From: Pseudomonas sp. UBA4194
Lineage (GTDB): Bacteria; Pseudomonadota; Gammaproteobacteria; Pseudomonadales; Pseudomonadaceae
Reading direction: 5' to 3'
DNA: 9,193 nt
Assembly: GCF_002379585.1 (NCBI RefSeq)
Contig: NZ_DFUE01000062.1
Span: 1 to 9,193, forward strand
Positions 1 to 6,717 of this stretch are shown in pieces. Positions within the stretch are counted from its first letter, which is position 1; the number at the start of each line of letters is the position of its first letter. Both the position numbers and the translations under genes were made by a program. The notes under the pieces were generated by a model. The model was given only the letters and a program-made list of their open reading frames with translations. It did no database searches and had not been told where the DNA came from.

Positions 1-117
1 GGGGACCATCCACCACCGATCCCCAACCCTGCCATCACCCCCAAACCCGCCTCACCCCCGCAAGTTGCAAGATGGAGCTAGCATTGTATGTGTAAGTTTT
101 ATGATTTCCATGCCCGC
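1..117. other. Intergenic, no supported feature
   Basis: These bases lie downstream of the PhnD-like gene. I see no open frame with a ribosome binding site, and no hairpin followed by a T-run that would terminate that gene. A TACAAT box can be read on the minus strand near base 95, but it has no matching -35 hexamer. Confidence 0.5.
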
Positions 118-894
118 CTAGATCACCACTCCCAGCGCCTCATCCCGATACCTTAGCAACACCCCGTAATCTCCCAGCTCTGCCTCCCGCACGGCCACGA
201 TTCCCAGCGTCAACGCGACTTCAGGCAGCGCTTGCAGCGCCCCATTCATGGCTGCGCGCAACACTTGTGGATCGGGCCCCTTAAGGGCCGTGATGTAGGG
301 CAGGGTCGGGCTGCTTGCCGTACGCCCCAGCACCCGCACACCTGCCACCTCGTCCGGAGCGTATCGGGCCAGATAAGCGAAGGTCACACTGTCGATAGCG
401 GCCAGATCCGCCTCGCCGCGCGCCACCTGGGCGATGCTCTCGCGGTGGCTGCCCGTGGCTTGTGCGCTGGCGAAGAAGCGGCCTTGGCGAACATGAGGAA
501 TCAGTGCATGGCGCAACAGATTCATCCCGCTATTGGAGTCGAGGCTGTTGTAGGCGCCGCGGCAATTGAAATACTCGGCCAGCAACTCCCGCGGGTCGTC
601 GGCGCGCACCACCAGCACGCTGCAGTGCTTCCCATTCTGCGCATCGGGCAGGTCGAAGCAGGGCTGGCCGACCACACGTACCTGCTCCTTGAGTTGCGTA
701 ATCAATGGAAAGCCGCAGGTCTGCGCCAACAGCAAATGCGGATGCAGCCAGAGCGCCTCCAGCGACCCCTTCCAGGGAGTGTGCTCATCGATGCCCAACA
801 GCTCAAGGGTGCACCGCAGCCATTGCTCATACGCAGCACCTACGGCGGCGGGTGCTGGGTACATGGGCAGTTCGGCAATCACTTCGGCGGTCAC
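118..894 (-). CDS. PhnD-like substrate-binding-fold protein lacking a signal peptide
   Basis: This 258-residue protein belongs to the PhnD/SsuA/transferrin-type periplasmic-binding family. The family signatures are visible: a YNSLDSNSGMNLLRH segment at residues 115-129, GSHRESIAQVARGEADLAAI at 148-167 followed by DSVT, and SPTLPYI at 195-201. The GTG start at 894 is chosen because a GAGG ribosome site lies 9 bases upstream. The frame stays open for 73 further codons upstream, but that part only shadows the desaturase gene. The first residues (VTAEVIAELPMYPAP) contain no signal peptide or lipobox, so the protein is predicted to be cytoplasmic, unlike classic ABC-transporter binding proteins. 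An ATG at 864 is possible but has no ribosome site. It follows the desaturase gene by 11 bases and is almost certainly cotranslated with it. The ligand is unknown. The family call is firm; any role in phosphonate uptake is not supported. Confidence 0.88.
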   Translation of the reverse strand: MTAEVIAELPMYPAPAAVGAAYEQWLRCTLELLGIDEHTPWKGSLEALWLHPHLLLAQTCGFPLITQLKEQVRVVGQPCFDLPDAQNGKHCSVLVVRADDPRELLAEYFNCRGAYNSLDSNSGMNLLRHALIPHVRQGRFFASAQATGSHRESIAQVARGEADLAAIDSVTFAYLARYAPDEVAGVRVLGRTASSPTLPYITALKGPDPQVLRAAMNGALQALPEVALTLGIVAVREAELGDYGVLLRYRDEALGVVI

Positions 895-903
895 GGCTGG
901 CTG

Positions 904-907
904 CCTC
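904..907 (-). promoter_or_regulatory. Ribosome binding site overlapping the desaturase stop codon
   Basis: On the minus strand the desaturase TGA runs directly into GG, giving TGAGG. The GAGG is 9 bases before the GTG of the PhnD-like gene. This decides the start of that gene and suggests that ribosomes finishing the desaturase start the next protein. Confidence 0.6.
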
Positions 908-1841
908 AACTTCGGGGGTGCAGGGGGCTGTCCACGGGGCGGACGGCGTAGCGGCGAAACAGTTCGCTGTAGCCATTGACCAGGAAATGCCCACTGCGTT
1001 GCAACCAGTCTGCTCGCCGCTCGCGGTACACGCGCGGCAAATAGTACCAAGGCAATCCTGGCAGATCGTGATGCACCAGATGCAGGTTCAAGTTGAGAAA
1101 CAACCACCGCCACGGCCAGCCCGCCTCATTGAGCACCGAACGCTGCTCTGGCGCATCGGCAGGGCGATGTTCGTAATAGGAACGCACCATGGACAACGCC
1201 AGCGCCAGCACGCTGGCCGACAGGTAATCGACGATCTGTACGCCCTGGCTGGTGATGAACCAAAGCAGCACCAATACGCACGCCAGGTGGGTGGTCCACA
1301 TCAGCCACGCTTGCCGTTCGCCACGGCGCAGGCGTCCACACTCCTGAGTGATCAAACCCGCCAGGGCCAGCGCAGGTCCCACGCAGACACGGCCTATCAA
1401 GGTCTTGTTCAACCAATGCAACGCCTGGCCCAGGCCTGCGCTGCGCGACCAGCTCTGGGCATCGAGGTAGCGGCTTTCCGGGTCGTGATGCGGCATGGTC
1501 AGGGCATCATCGCGATGATGCGCCAGGTGGCTGTCGCGATACAGGGTGTAGGGGTACCAGATCGCCAGTGGTGCATAGCCCAGCAGCTTGTTCAGGCCGC
1601 GCCAGCGGGTCGGATGGCCGTGCAACATTTCATGTTGCAGCGACATCCACAGGGTAATCACCGGCACCAGCAGCAGGACCGTCAACAGTCGCCCGGCGAA
1701 AGGGCTGAAGTGAACCACGCTCCACCAGGCGCCATAGGTCCCCAGCAGAAGCAGCCAGGTGGGCCATTCGGTGCGCGCGGTCCAGGTGTCCTGCAGTTGC
1801 AGGATCTGATGACGATGACGGGAATCCAGATAATTGGGCAT
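906..1841 (-). CDS. Membrane fatty acid desaturase
   Basis: This is a membrane di-iron desaturase of about 311 residues, expected to introduce a double bond into an acyl chain at the inner membrane using electrons from a redox partner. Counting from the ATG at 1841, the three histidine boxes are HEMLHGH at 70-76, HLAHH at 105-109 and HLVHH at 254-258, together giving the usual eight or so iron ligands. Hydrophobic segments lie at about 28-65 and 82-96 and in the 150-220 region, fitting a four-helix membrane topology. Neither the ATG at 1841 nor an in-frame GTG at 1853 has a good ribosome site. The ATG is preferred because it is a stronger codon and begins a plausible N-terminus (MPNYLDSRHRHQ). 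The substrate cannot be read from the sequence: it could be acyl-lipid, acyl-CoA or another lipid. No ferredoxin, reductase or TetR-type regulator gene is adjacent. Confidence 0.9.
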   Translation of the reverse strand: MPNYLDSRHRHQILQLQDTWTARTEWPTWLLLLGTYGAWWSVVHFSPFAGRLLTVLLLVPVITLWMSLQHEMLHGHPTRWRGLNKLLGYAPLAIWYPYTLYRDSHLAHHRDDALTMPHHDPESRYLDAQSWSRSAGLGQALHWLNKTLIGRVCVGPALALAGLITQECGRLRRGERQAWLMWTTHLACVLVLLWFITSQGVQIVDYLSASVLALALSMVRSYYEHRPADAPEQRSVLNEAGWPWRWLFLNLNLHLVHHDLPGLPWYYLPRVYRERRADWLQRSGHFLVNGYSELFRRYAVRPVDSPLHPRS

Positions 1842-1875
1842 AAAAGGCGACACAACGGCTGATCGTTATGACGCC

Positions 1876-1890
1876 GACAGTAGCACTGTC
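1876..1890. promoter_or_regulatory. 15-base perfect dyad in the desaturase leader
   Basis: GACAGT-AGC-ACTGTC is a perfect inverted repeat with 6-base arms and a 3-base centre. It lies 35 bases upstream of the desaturase ATG and downstream of the terminator of the previous gene, which is where an operator would be expected. A short hairpin in the 5' leader is the alternative; no T-run follows, so it is not a terminator. No clear -35/-10 pair was found beside it. Confidence 0.3.
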
Positions 1891-1910
1891 TCTTATGTCT
1901 GGATAATCAC

Positions 1911-1932
1911 AAAACGCTTAATGATAAGCGCT
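1911..1932 (-). terminator. Weak intrinsic terminator after the Rossmann-protein gene
   Basis: On the minus strand, CGCTTA-TCAT-TAAGCG forms a 6-base-pair stem with a 4-base loop, extendable by one G-U and one A-U pair, and runs straight into TTTT. It begins about 35 bases after the stop codon of the 1967-2641 gene. It would separate that gene from the desaturase unit. The T-run is short, so some readthrough is likely. Confidence 0.5.
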
Positions 1933-1966
1933 GGATGGAATAAGCCTTAAGGGTTGCAGCGCGCGA

Positions 1967-2641
1967 CTAATGCCCGGATTTTTCTCGAATCTGCGCCTCG
2001 GTCAGCACCCCACTCAGCGGCCCGCCCGGCAGCCCGTCATTGGCCTTGGACAGCGGCAGCAACACCGGAACGAAGCCGGCATCGCGCACCAGCCTGGCGC
2101 CCATTTCACGAGCCTGGGCGTCGTCGGCGAACGTCGGGATAGCCTTGCCCTTGCCCGACTGGCCCTTCATCGAGGCGTAACCGATGGCGTTGAACGCGCG
2201 CACCAGGTGCGCGCCGGGCAGGTACTGCTGATCGGCCAGGGCCACACCTTGTGCCAGTGCCTTGCGCCCGGTGTCCCCGTCACGACCGCTGAACGGGTTG
2301 CTGGCGCTGAGCACCACCTTGCCTTGGAATGCGCCCTTGAGCTGTTCGGCCACCACCGGCATGGCGCCATAGGGCACGCTCAGCACAATCACGTCGGCCC
2401 AGGTCGCTGCCTCGCTGACGGAACCCACCCGCGCATTGGCGCCGGCCGCTTTCACCAGATCGGTCAGCTCCTCGGGATGACGCGAGGAGAACATCACCGG
2501 GTGCCCTGCCTGTGCCCATAGCGTGCCCAACGTGCCGCCAACGTTGCCGGCGCCGATCACGGCGATCTTCAACCCGTCAGCCATGGCCTGGCTGGAAAGC
2601 AAGGCCAAACTGGCGAAGGTCAGGTAAAGAAATCGGGGCAT
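1967..2641 (-). CDS. Exported Rossmann-fold NADP oxidoreductase-like protein (F420-dependent NADP reductase family domain)
   Basis: The 224-residue protein begins with a Sec signal peptide: a short basic N-terminus (MPR), a hydrophobic core (FLYLTFASLALLSS) and a likely cut after QAMA at residue 21. Directly after it comes a dinucleotide-binding Rossmann motif, IGAGNVGGTLG at 29-39. SSRHPE at 52-57 ends the second strand, with R54 and H55 placed to hold the 2'-phosphate of NADP. VLSVPYGAMP at 86-95, SASNPFSG at 112-119 and LVRAFNAIGY at 146-155 match the family (COG2085 type). The ATG at 2641 has a perfect AGGAG 8 bases upstream, so the signal-bearing start is well supported. Starting instead at Met20 would give a cytoplasmic protein but has no ribosome site. 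Pseudomonads are not known to make F420, so the true cofactor partner and substrate are unknown. It lies 84 bases after the aconitase X gene and may be cotranscribed with it. Confidence 0.85.
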   Translation of the reverse strand: MPRFLYLTFASLALLSSQAMADGLKIAVIGAGNVGGTLGTLWAQAGHPVMFSSRHPEELTDLVKAAGANARVGSVSEAATWADVIVLSVPYGAMPVVAEQLKGAFQGKVVLSASNPFSGRDGDTGRKALAQGVALADQQYLPGAHLVRAFNAIGYASMKGQSGKGKAIPTFADDAQAREMGARLVRDAGFVPVLLPLSKANDGLPGGPLSGVLTEAQIREKSGH

Positions 2642-2649
2642 GGGCAGGG

Positions 2650-2654
2650 CTCCT
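2650..2654 (-). promoter_or_regulatory. Ribosome binding site AGGAG fixing the signal-bearing start
   Basis: AGGAG on the minus strand stands 8 bases before the ATG at 2641. It is the strongest Shine-Dalgarno match in the window and argues that the signal peptide of the Rossmann protein is genuinely translated. Confidence 0.6.
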
Positions 2655-2725
2655 GAGGGGCAGCGTCGGATTGTCGATTATCGTAGTAGAGCCCCAGCCC
2701 CATGGAAAGTTGCCGCTGGCTCGGG

Positions 2726-4477
2726 TCAGTTGCGCGGCAGCCAGGGCGGACTTTGCATCGGGGTTTGGCCGGTGCAGGCCGCGGCCACGCAATCCGCCAG
2801 GCTGCCAAAGTGCACGCTACGCCCAACCAGCCCCGGTGCATAGTGGGCGTACTTGCCGGAGTTGGTCATGAGCACGCGGGCGGCGGGGGGAATGACTGGT
2901 TCACCCAGCATGCACCAGCAGGTGTCGGTGATCAGCGTCGCGCCGAACCGCTCCAGCACCGCGACATGGCCTTGCTGCCGAGCCTGCTCCAGAATCGTCC
3001 GGCCACAGGTGATCGCCAGAACCACGTCAGGATGCTTGCGGCGTCCGGCGCACATAGCTGCCAGGCGAGCGAACTCGCTCAAGGAAAAATGCGGATTACC
3101 CAGTGTCACCACATCGACCTGAGCTTCCCGTGCGCTGTTGAGCTCGTGCCAGCTGTGCAGCAAGTCAGCGGGTTGCACGTCGCGCATCGGCAGACCGATG
3201 CGGGTGTGGGCCGATGCTTCGAGATCCCTGGCGTGCGGGGTGACACCGGCCAGGTGAAACATGGGCGCCGCGCTGGTGGTGGCGAACGCTGCACTGAAAG
3301 CCTTCAGGTCATCCAAACTGGGACATTGTTGCTCCAACCCGAAGATCAGCGGAATACGGCTGCCGCACAGCGCACCGATGTGGTAGCCCAGCAAGGGATA
3401 GAAGCTGTCGTCGGCAGCGGCCGGTCGGGTGACGGTGAAGCCCAGCCGCGGCTGGCGTTGGTCGTCCACATGACAGCCAGCCAGCGGCGCGCGACCCGTC
3501 AGGGCGATGCAGATATCCAGGTAGTCGGCATACTTCTGGGTGCGCGCGCCCAGCACGCTGTTGGCATAGGCCACCGCATTGGACTCGGCCCACACCACGT
3601 GCTCACCCAGGCTCGGCGCGGTATCGAGCAGGTAGGGCGCACAGGTGAAGCTCATCTGCGCGCCCATGGCCATATAGGCATCACCCAGGGCGCTGGCTGG
3701 GTCACCCAAGGCCGGATCGACACCCAGCTCGCGCCAGCGTCGCTGGTCCACCGAAATGGCGTTGAGGGTAGTGGGGACGCGCACCCGCGCGCCCCACTGC
3801 ACCCACTGCTCGGCGAACTGCAGGCTGGCCGGCCCGGTATAGATGCAGCCGTCGATATGCGCCTGGCTGACGTCCACCAGCTCGCGTGCGCCCTGCAACT
3901 CCGCCATGCGCGTGACGATCTGCATGGCCACCTGCGCGCCCTTGCCATGTTGGCCCTCGAGCAGGCTGTGGTCGAACGGGCTTAGCTTCAGTGTGCTTTC
4001 GAACGCCAGGTCCGCAAGGGCAGGGGGCATCGGTTCAAGCCCTTCGGGCTCGTCGCGATACAACTCCAGGCGATCATCCACCACCCGCGCCCAGCCGTAG
4101 CTCGCCAGTTGCGCGAAGAGCTGGGGGCCAACGCACAGCACGGGCAGCGATCGCTCGAAAAAATAGCGCGCCACCAGCACGCCCAGCGTGAGGATTTCGT
4201 CGGGCTCGGCGAGGATCAATGCCGCCGGTGCGCGGCCTTGGCTGATCAGCTCCATCATCACGCTGCTGCCGGTGCACGACCCTCGGCCACTGGGAATGGC
4301 CAGTAGCTGCCCGGACAGTTGCCGACCGTGCAACGGGTGATGTTGGTCGATGACCTGGCCAGTGGCCGGATCGACGCCACCCCAGAAGCTCAGCCCGGTG
4401 TCGGCGAAAATCAAGGTGCCCTGAGCGGCCCCGCCGATCAGGCTGCGACCTTGATGATGAGCGCAAATGCTGGCCAT
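2726..4477 (-). CDS. Aconitase X (cis-3-hydroxy-L-proline dehydratase type), fused small and large domains
   Basis: This 583-residue protein joins the small swivelling domain (DUF126, about residues 1-130) to the aconitase X catalytic domain (DUF521, about 155-575), as in bacterial type I AcnX. Small-domain signatures are LSFWGGVDP at 29-37 and PSGRGSCTGSSVMMEL at 62-77. Large-domain signatures are AHIDGCIYTG at 206-215, ESNAVAYANSVLGART at 298-313, AGCH with Cys335, LGNPHFSLSE at 459-468, TCGRT with Cys491, TDTCWC with Cys520 and Cys522, and TNSGKYAHY at 538-546. Several of these cysteines are candidate Fe-S ligands. Characterised bacterial members dehydrate cis-3-hydroxy-L-proline to pyrroline-2-carboxylate. 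The ATG at 4477 is chosen because AGGTG lies 6 bases upstream; the frame is open 66 codons further, but that stretch is not AcnX-like. The gene follows rlhA by 65 bases. No proline racemase, pyrroline-2-carboxylate reductase or transporter gene is nearby, so the substrate is inferred from the family only. Confidence 0.88.
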   Translation of the reverse strand: MASICAHHQGRSLIGGAAQGTLIFADTGLSFWGGVDPATGQVIDQHHPLHGRQLSGQLLAIPSGRGSCTGSSVMMELISQGRAPAALILAEPDEILTLGVLVARYFFERSLPVLCVGPQLFAQLASYGWARVVDDRLELYRDEPEGLEPMPPALADLAFESTLKLSPFDHSLLEGQHGKGAQVAMQIVTRMAELQGARELVDVSQAHIDGCIYTGPASLQFAEQWVQWGARVRVPTTLNAISVDQRRWRELGVDPALGDPASALGDAYMAMGAQMSFTCAPYLLDTAPSLGEHVVWAESNAVAYANSVLGARTQKYADYLDICIALTGRAPLAGCHVDDQRQPRLGFTVTRPAAADDSFYPLLGYHIGALCGSRIPLIFGLEQQCPSLDDLKAFSAAFATTSAAPMFHLAGVTPHARDLEASAHTRIGLPMRDVQPADLLHSWHELNSAREAQVDVVTLGNPHFSLSEFARLAAMCAGRRKHPDVVLAITCGRTILEQARQQGHVAVLERFGATLITDTCWCMLGEPVIPPAARVLMTNSGKYAHYAPGLVGRSVHFGSLADCVAAACTGQTPMQSPPWLPRN

Positions 4478-4483
4478 GGAGTT

Positions 4484-4488
4484 CACCT
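4484..4488 (-). promoter_or_regulatory. Ribosome binding site of the aconitase X gene
   Basis: AGGTG on the minus strand lies 6 bases before the ATG at 4477. It decides that start over the longer open frame reaching back into the end of rlhA. Confidence 0.5.
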
Positions 4489-4542
4489 GACAGAGGGGCA
4501 GGAGCAGCGACCAAACCTTTGAGGCCTGGCCGCCGGGACGGA

Positions 4543-6540
4543 TCAGTGCGGCGCGCGGGGGATGGTCTTGAGCAAGTCTTCGGGGCTGATATGGCCGACG
4601 ATGTTGGCGCCGCTGCCTGGCTGAGGCAGGTCGAGGATATGGCCCTTCATCTTGCCGATCACATGCATTTCGCATGGTTTGCAGTCGAACTTCAGGGTCA
4701 GCACTTCATCGCCATGCACCAGCTGCATCGGCGCGACCTTGGTGCGCACGCCCGTGACACCCTTGGCTTGTTTGGGGCACAGGTTGAAGGAGAAACGCAG
4801 GCAGTGCTTGGTGATCATCACCGGCACTTCTCCGGCTTCCTCGTGCGCCTCGTAGGCCGCGTCGATCAGCTTGACCCCGTGGCGGTGATAGAAGTCCCGG
4901 GCTTTCTGGTTATAGACGTTGGCCAGGAACGACAGGTGCGACTCGGGATAGACCGGGGCCGGCACGCTCTCGGCCTTGCGTGCACCGCGCGGATGGGCGG
5001 CGATGCGTGCAGCGGTCAGGGCCTCGATGGCCTCGCGGCGCAGGGCCTTGAGCTGGGAATTGGGGATGAACCAGGCCTGGGGCGCATCCAGCTCGATGGC
5101 GGTGGCGTGGTACTGGGTGGTCCCCAGTTGGCCGAGCAGGTCATGCAACTGCTCTAGGGCCTGCTCCGGTTTGTTGGCCGGGCCGAACGGGCCGTCCAGG
5201 GCAACCTCCACACGAATGCCTTCCTCGCTGGTAGCGCTCAACGCCAGACGCTGCTCACGCAGGTGCGCTACCCAGGCCAGGCCCACGCGGCGTTCGGCGG
5301 AGGTCTTGACCAGGGCTTGCTGCCAGTTGTGGTCCAAGTTGCGACTCAAGGGGTGGTGAGGGCGCAGCTGGTTGAGGTTGCCGGGCATCTCGTTGGGTTC
5401 GACGCGGTAGCGGTAGCGTCTCTCGCCGTCTTCCTCGAATTCGCCCTTGGGTTCGGCGATGTTGGCACGAAAGCCCACCACTTCACGCTTGATCAGCACA
5501 TTGAGGCCGTCGCCGTTGGACAGCGGCTCGTGGGTGACCACTTGCAGGTCGCGCTTGCCGACCTTTTCCACGGTGCCCACCAGCAACCCGGTGAAGGTCG
5601 GAGAGTCGAAAGCGCCGATGTCGATCTTGCGGTCGGTGACGAAATAGTCAGTGCTGCCCCGGTGGAAGGTCTTGTCCGGGTCGGGCACGAAGAAGTGTTG
5701 AGTGCGACCGCTGGAGGCACGGGCCAGGTCGGTGCGGTCTTCGAGCACGTCGTCCAGCCGCTGGCGATAGTAGGCGGTGATGTTCTTCACATAGGCCATG
5801 TCCTTGTAGCGGCCTTCGATCTTGAACGAGCGCACGCCGGCGTCGACCAGTGCGCGGATGTTGGCGCTCTGGTTGTTGTCCTTCATCGACAGCAGGTGCT
5901 TTTCATAGGCCACCACGCGGCCCTGGTCGTCCTTGAGGGTGTAGGGCAGGCGGCAGGCCTGGGAGCAGTCGCCGCGGTTGGCGCTGCGCCCGGTATGGGC
6001 GTGGGAGATATTGCACTGCCCCGAGAACGCCACGCACAACGCGCCATGAATGAAGAACTCGACGGCGGCGTCGGTCTCGTCGGCGATGGCCCGGATTTCC
6101 TGCAGGTTCAGCTCGCGGGCCAGGACCAGCTGCGAGAACCCCGCCTGGTCGAGGAACTTGGCCCGGGCCAAGGTGCGGATGTCGGTCTGGGTGCTGGCGT
6201 GCAGCTCGATGGGCGGAATATCCAGCTCCATCACACCCAGGTCTTGCACGATCAGGGCATCGACGCCGGCATCGTAGAGCTGGTGGATCAGCGCGCGCGC
6301 CGGCTCCAACTCGTTGTCGTGCAAAATGGTGTTCAGGGTGGTGAACACCCGCGCGTGGTAGCGCCGGGCGAACTCGACCAGGCCGGCAATATCGCTCAGC
6401 TCGTTGCAGGCATTGTGCCGCGCGCCGAAGCTCGGGCCGCCGATGTACACGGCGTCGGCGCCATGCAGGATAGCCTCGCGGGCGATGGCAACATCGCGGG
6501 CAGGGCTGAGCAATTCCAGGTGGTGTTTGGGCAAGGACAT
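4543..6540 (-). CDS. rlhA: RlhA, U32-family enzyme for 23S rRNA cytidine-2501 hydroxylation
   Basis: The 665-residue protein closely resembles E. coli RlhA (YdcP, about 650 residues), which is needed to make 5-hydroxycytidine at position 2501 of 23S rRNA. It is much longer than the tRNA-acting relative TrhP (YegQ). The U32 domain fills about residues 8-330: LELLSPARD at 8-16, GADAVYIGGPSFGARHN at 27-43 and IELHASTQTDIRT at 111-123. Cys169, Cys176, Cys192 and Cys196 lie in the HGALCVAFSGQC and NRGDCSQACRLPY stretches. Four conserved cysteines of this kind are considered Fe-S ligands in the family. A DUF3656-type middle domain follows from about 385 to 505 (RNLDHNWQQAL). The C-terminal part includes HLSFLANVYNQKARDFYHRHG and ends with a cysteine pair in KFDCKPCEMHVIGK. 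The ATG at 6540 matches the family N-terminus, although no Shine-Dalgarno site precedes it. A TACAAT box lies 36 bases upstream. It probably leads a transcript that continues into the aconitase X gene. Confidence 0.95.
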   Translation of the reverse strand: MSLPKHHLELLSPARDVAIAREAILHGADAVYIGGPSFGARHNACNELSDIAGLVEFARRYHARVFTTLNTILHDNELEPARALIHQLYDAGVDALIVQDLGVMELDIPPIELHASTQTDIRTLARAKFLDQAGFSQLVLARELNLQEIRAIADETDAAVEFFIHGALCVAFSGQCNISHAHTGRSANRGDCSQACRLPYTLKDDQGRVVAYEKHLLSMKDNNQSANIRALVDAGVRSFKIEGRYKDMAYVKNITAYYRQRLDDVLEDRTDLARASSGRTQHFFVPDPDKTFHRGSTDYFVTDRKIDIGAFDSPTFTGLLVGTVEKVGKRDLQVVTHEPLSNGDGLNVLIKREVVGFRANIAEPKGEFEEDGERRYRYRVEPNEMPGNLNQLRPHHPLSRNLDHNWQQALVKTSAERRVGLAWVAHLREQRLALSATSEEGIRVEVALDGPFGPANKPEQALEQLHDLLGQLGTTQYHATAIELDAPQAWFIPNSQLKALRREAIEALTAARIAAHPRGARKAESVPAPVYPESHLSFLANVYNQKARDFYHRHGVKLIDAAYEAHEEAGEVPVMITKHCLRFSFNLCPKQAKGVTGVRTKVAPMQLVHGDEVLTLKFDCKPCEMHVIGKMKGHILDLPQPGSGANIVGHISPEDLLKTIPRAPH

Positions 6541-6575
6541 GTTTTTTTAGTCTGGGTGATCACGGTCAGGCGGGC

Positions 6576-6581
6576 ATTGTA
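6576..6581 (-). promoter_or_regulatory. Possible -10 box for rlhA
   Basis: TACAAT on the minus strand matches the sigma-70 -10 consensus at five of six bases and would give a leader of under 30 bases before the rlhA ATG. No convincing -35 hexamer stands 16-18 bases upstream, so the call is tentative. Confidence 0.25.
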
Positions 6582-6609
6582 GCGGTGAATGGGGGGAACG
6601 GCACGTTGC

Positions 6610-6629
6610 AGGTGCCAAGCGGGGCACCT
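6610..6629. repeat. Hairpin-forming inverted repeat
   Basis: AGGTGCC-AAGCGG-GGCACCT has perfect 7-base arms and a 6-base loop. It lies between the monooxygenase gene and rlhA. It has no following T-run on the minus strand, so it is a poor intrinsic terminator, though it could slow or stabilise a transcript end. Confidence 0.4.
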
Positions 6630-6666
6630 TGGGGTGGGATTCGCGGTACGCCGTATGCTTTCGGCG

Positions 6667-6706
6667 CTCTCTCCCTCAGGGAGAGGGCCGGGGTGAGGGG
6701 ACCCTC
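6667..6706. repeat. GC-rich dispersed-type hairpin repeat
   Basis: The core CTCTCCC-TCA-GGGAGAG (6669-6685) has perfect 7-base arms. It is followed by GGCCGGGGTGAGGG and a second short inverted repeat, GAGGG-GA-CCCTC (6695-6706). From memory this wording (CTCTCCC, GGGAGAGGG, GGGGTGAGGG) recurs between genes in many gammaproteobacterial genomes, so I read it as a member of a dispersed intergenic repeat family. It lies 12 bases beyond the monooxygenase stop codon and may protect the 3' end of that message. Copy number in this genome cannot be judged from one window. Confidence 0.5.
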
Positions 6707-6717
6707 CTCAGAAACTC

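Noticed and set aside
61..105. Plus-strand promoter (TTGCAA, 16 bases, TATGTG) at the left edge
   Set aside because: The -10 match is poor and no plus-strand gene follows.
895..1113. An N-terminal extension of the PhnD-like protein by 73 codons
   Set aside because: The extension overlaps the desaturase coding sequence in another frame and resembles no PhnD protein. The GTG at 894 has a proper ribosome site.
705..1862. A 385-codon plus-strand open frame across the desaturase and the PhnD-like gene
   Set aside because: It lies opposite two well-supported genes and its product is low in complexity (rich in Gln, Arg, Ala), as expected for an antisense shadow.
2702..3985. A 427-codon plus-strand open frame opposite the aconitase X gene
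   Set aside because: It is a shadow of the strongly supported minus-strand gene, with no recognisable motif in its translation.
4478..4675. An N-terminal extension of the aconitase X protein by 66 codons
   Set aside because: It runs back into the end of rlhA, is rich in Arg, Pro and Gln without AcnX similarity, and the ATG at 4477 has a ribosome site.
5263..6582. A 439-codon plus-strand open frame opposite rlhA
   Set aside because: The minus strand encodes a clear RlhA through the same bases. GC-rich third positions keep the antisense frame open, and its translation shows no domain or convincing start.
6605..6625. A sigma-54-like promoter (TTGGCACC...TGC) upstream of rlhA on the minus strand
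   Set aside because: The GG is followed by GT rather than GC at the required 10-base spacing. The TGGCAC is explained by the inverted repeat there.
6669..6685. Intrinsic terminator for the monooxygenase gene
   Set aside because: The hairpin is strong, but on the minus strand it is followed by AGCGCCGAAAG with no T-run, so it was annotated as a repeat.
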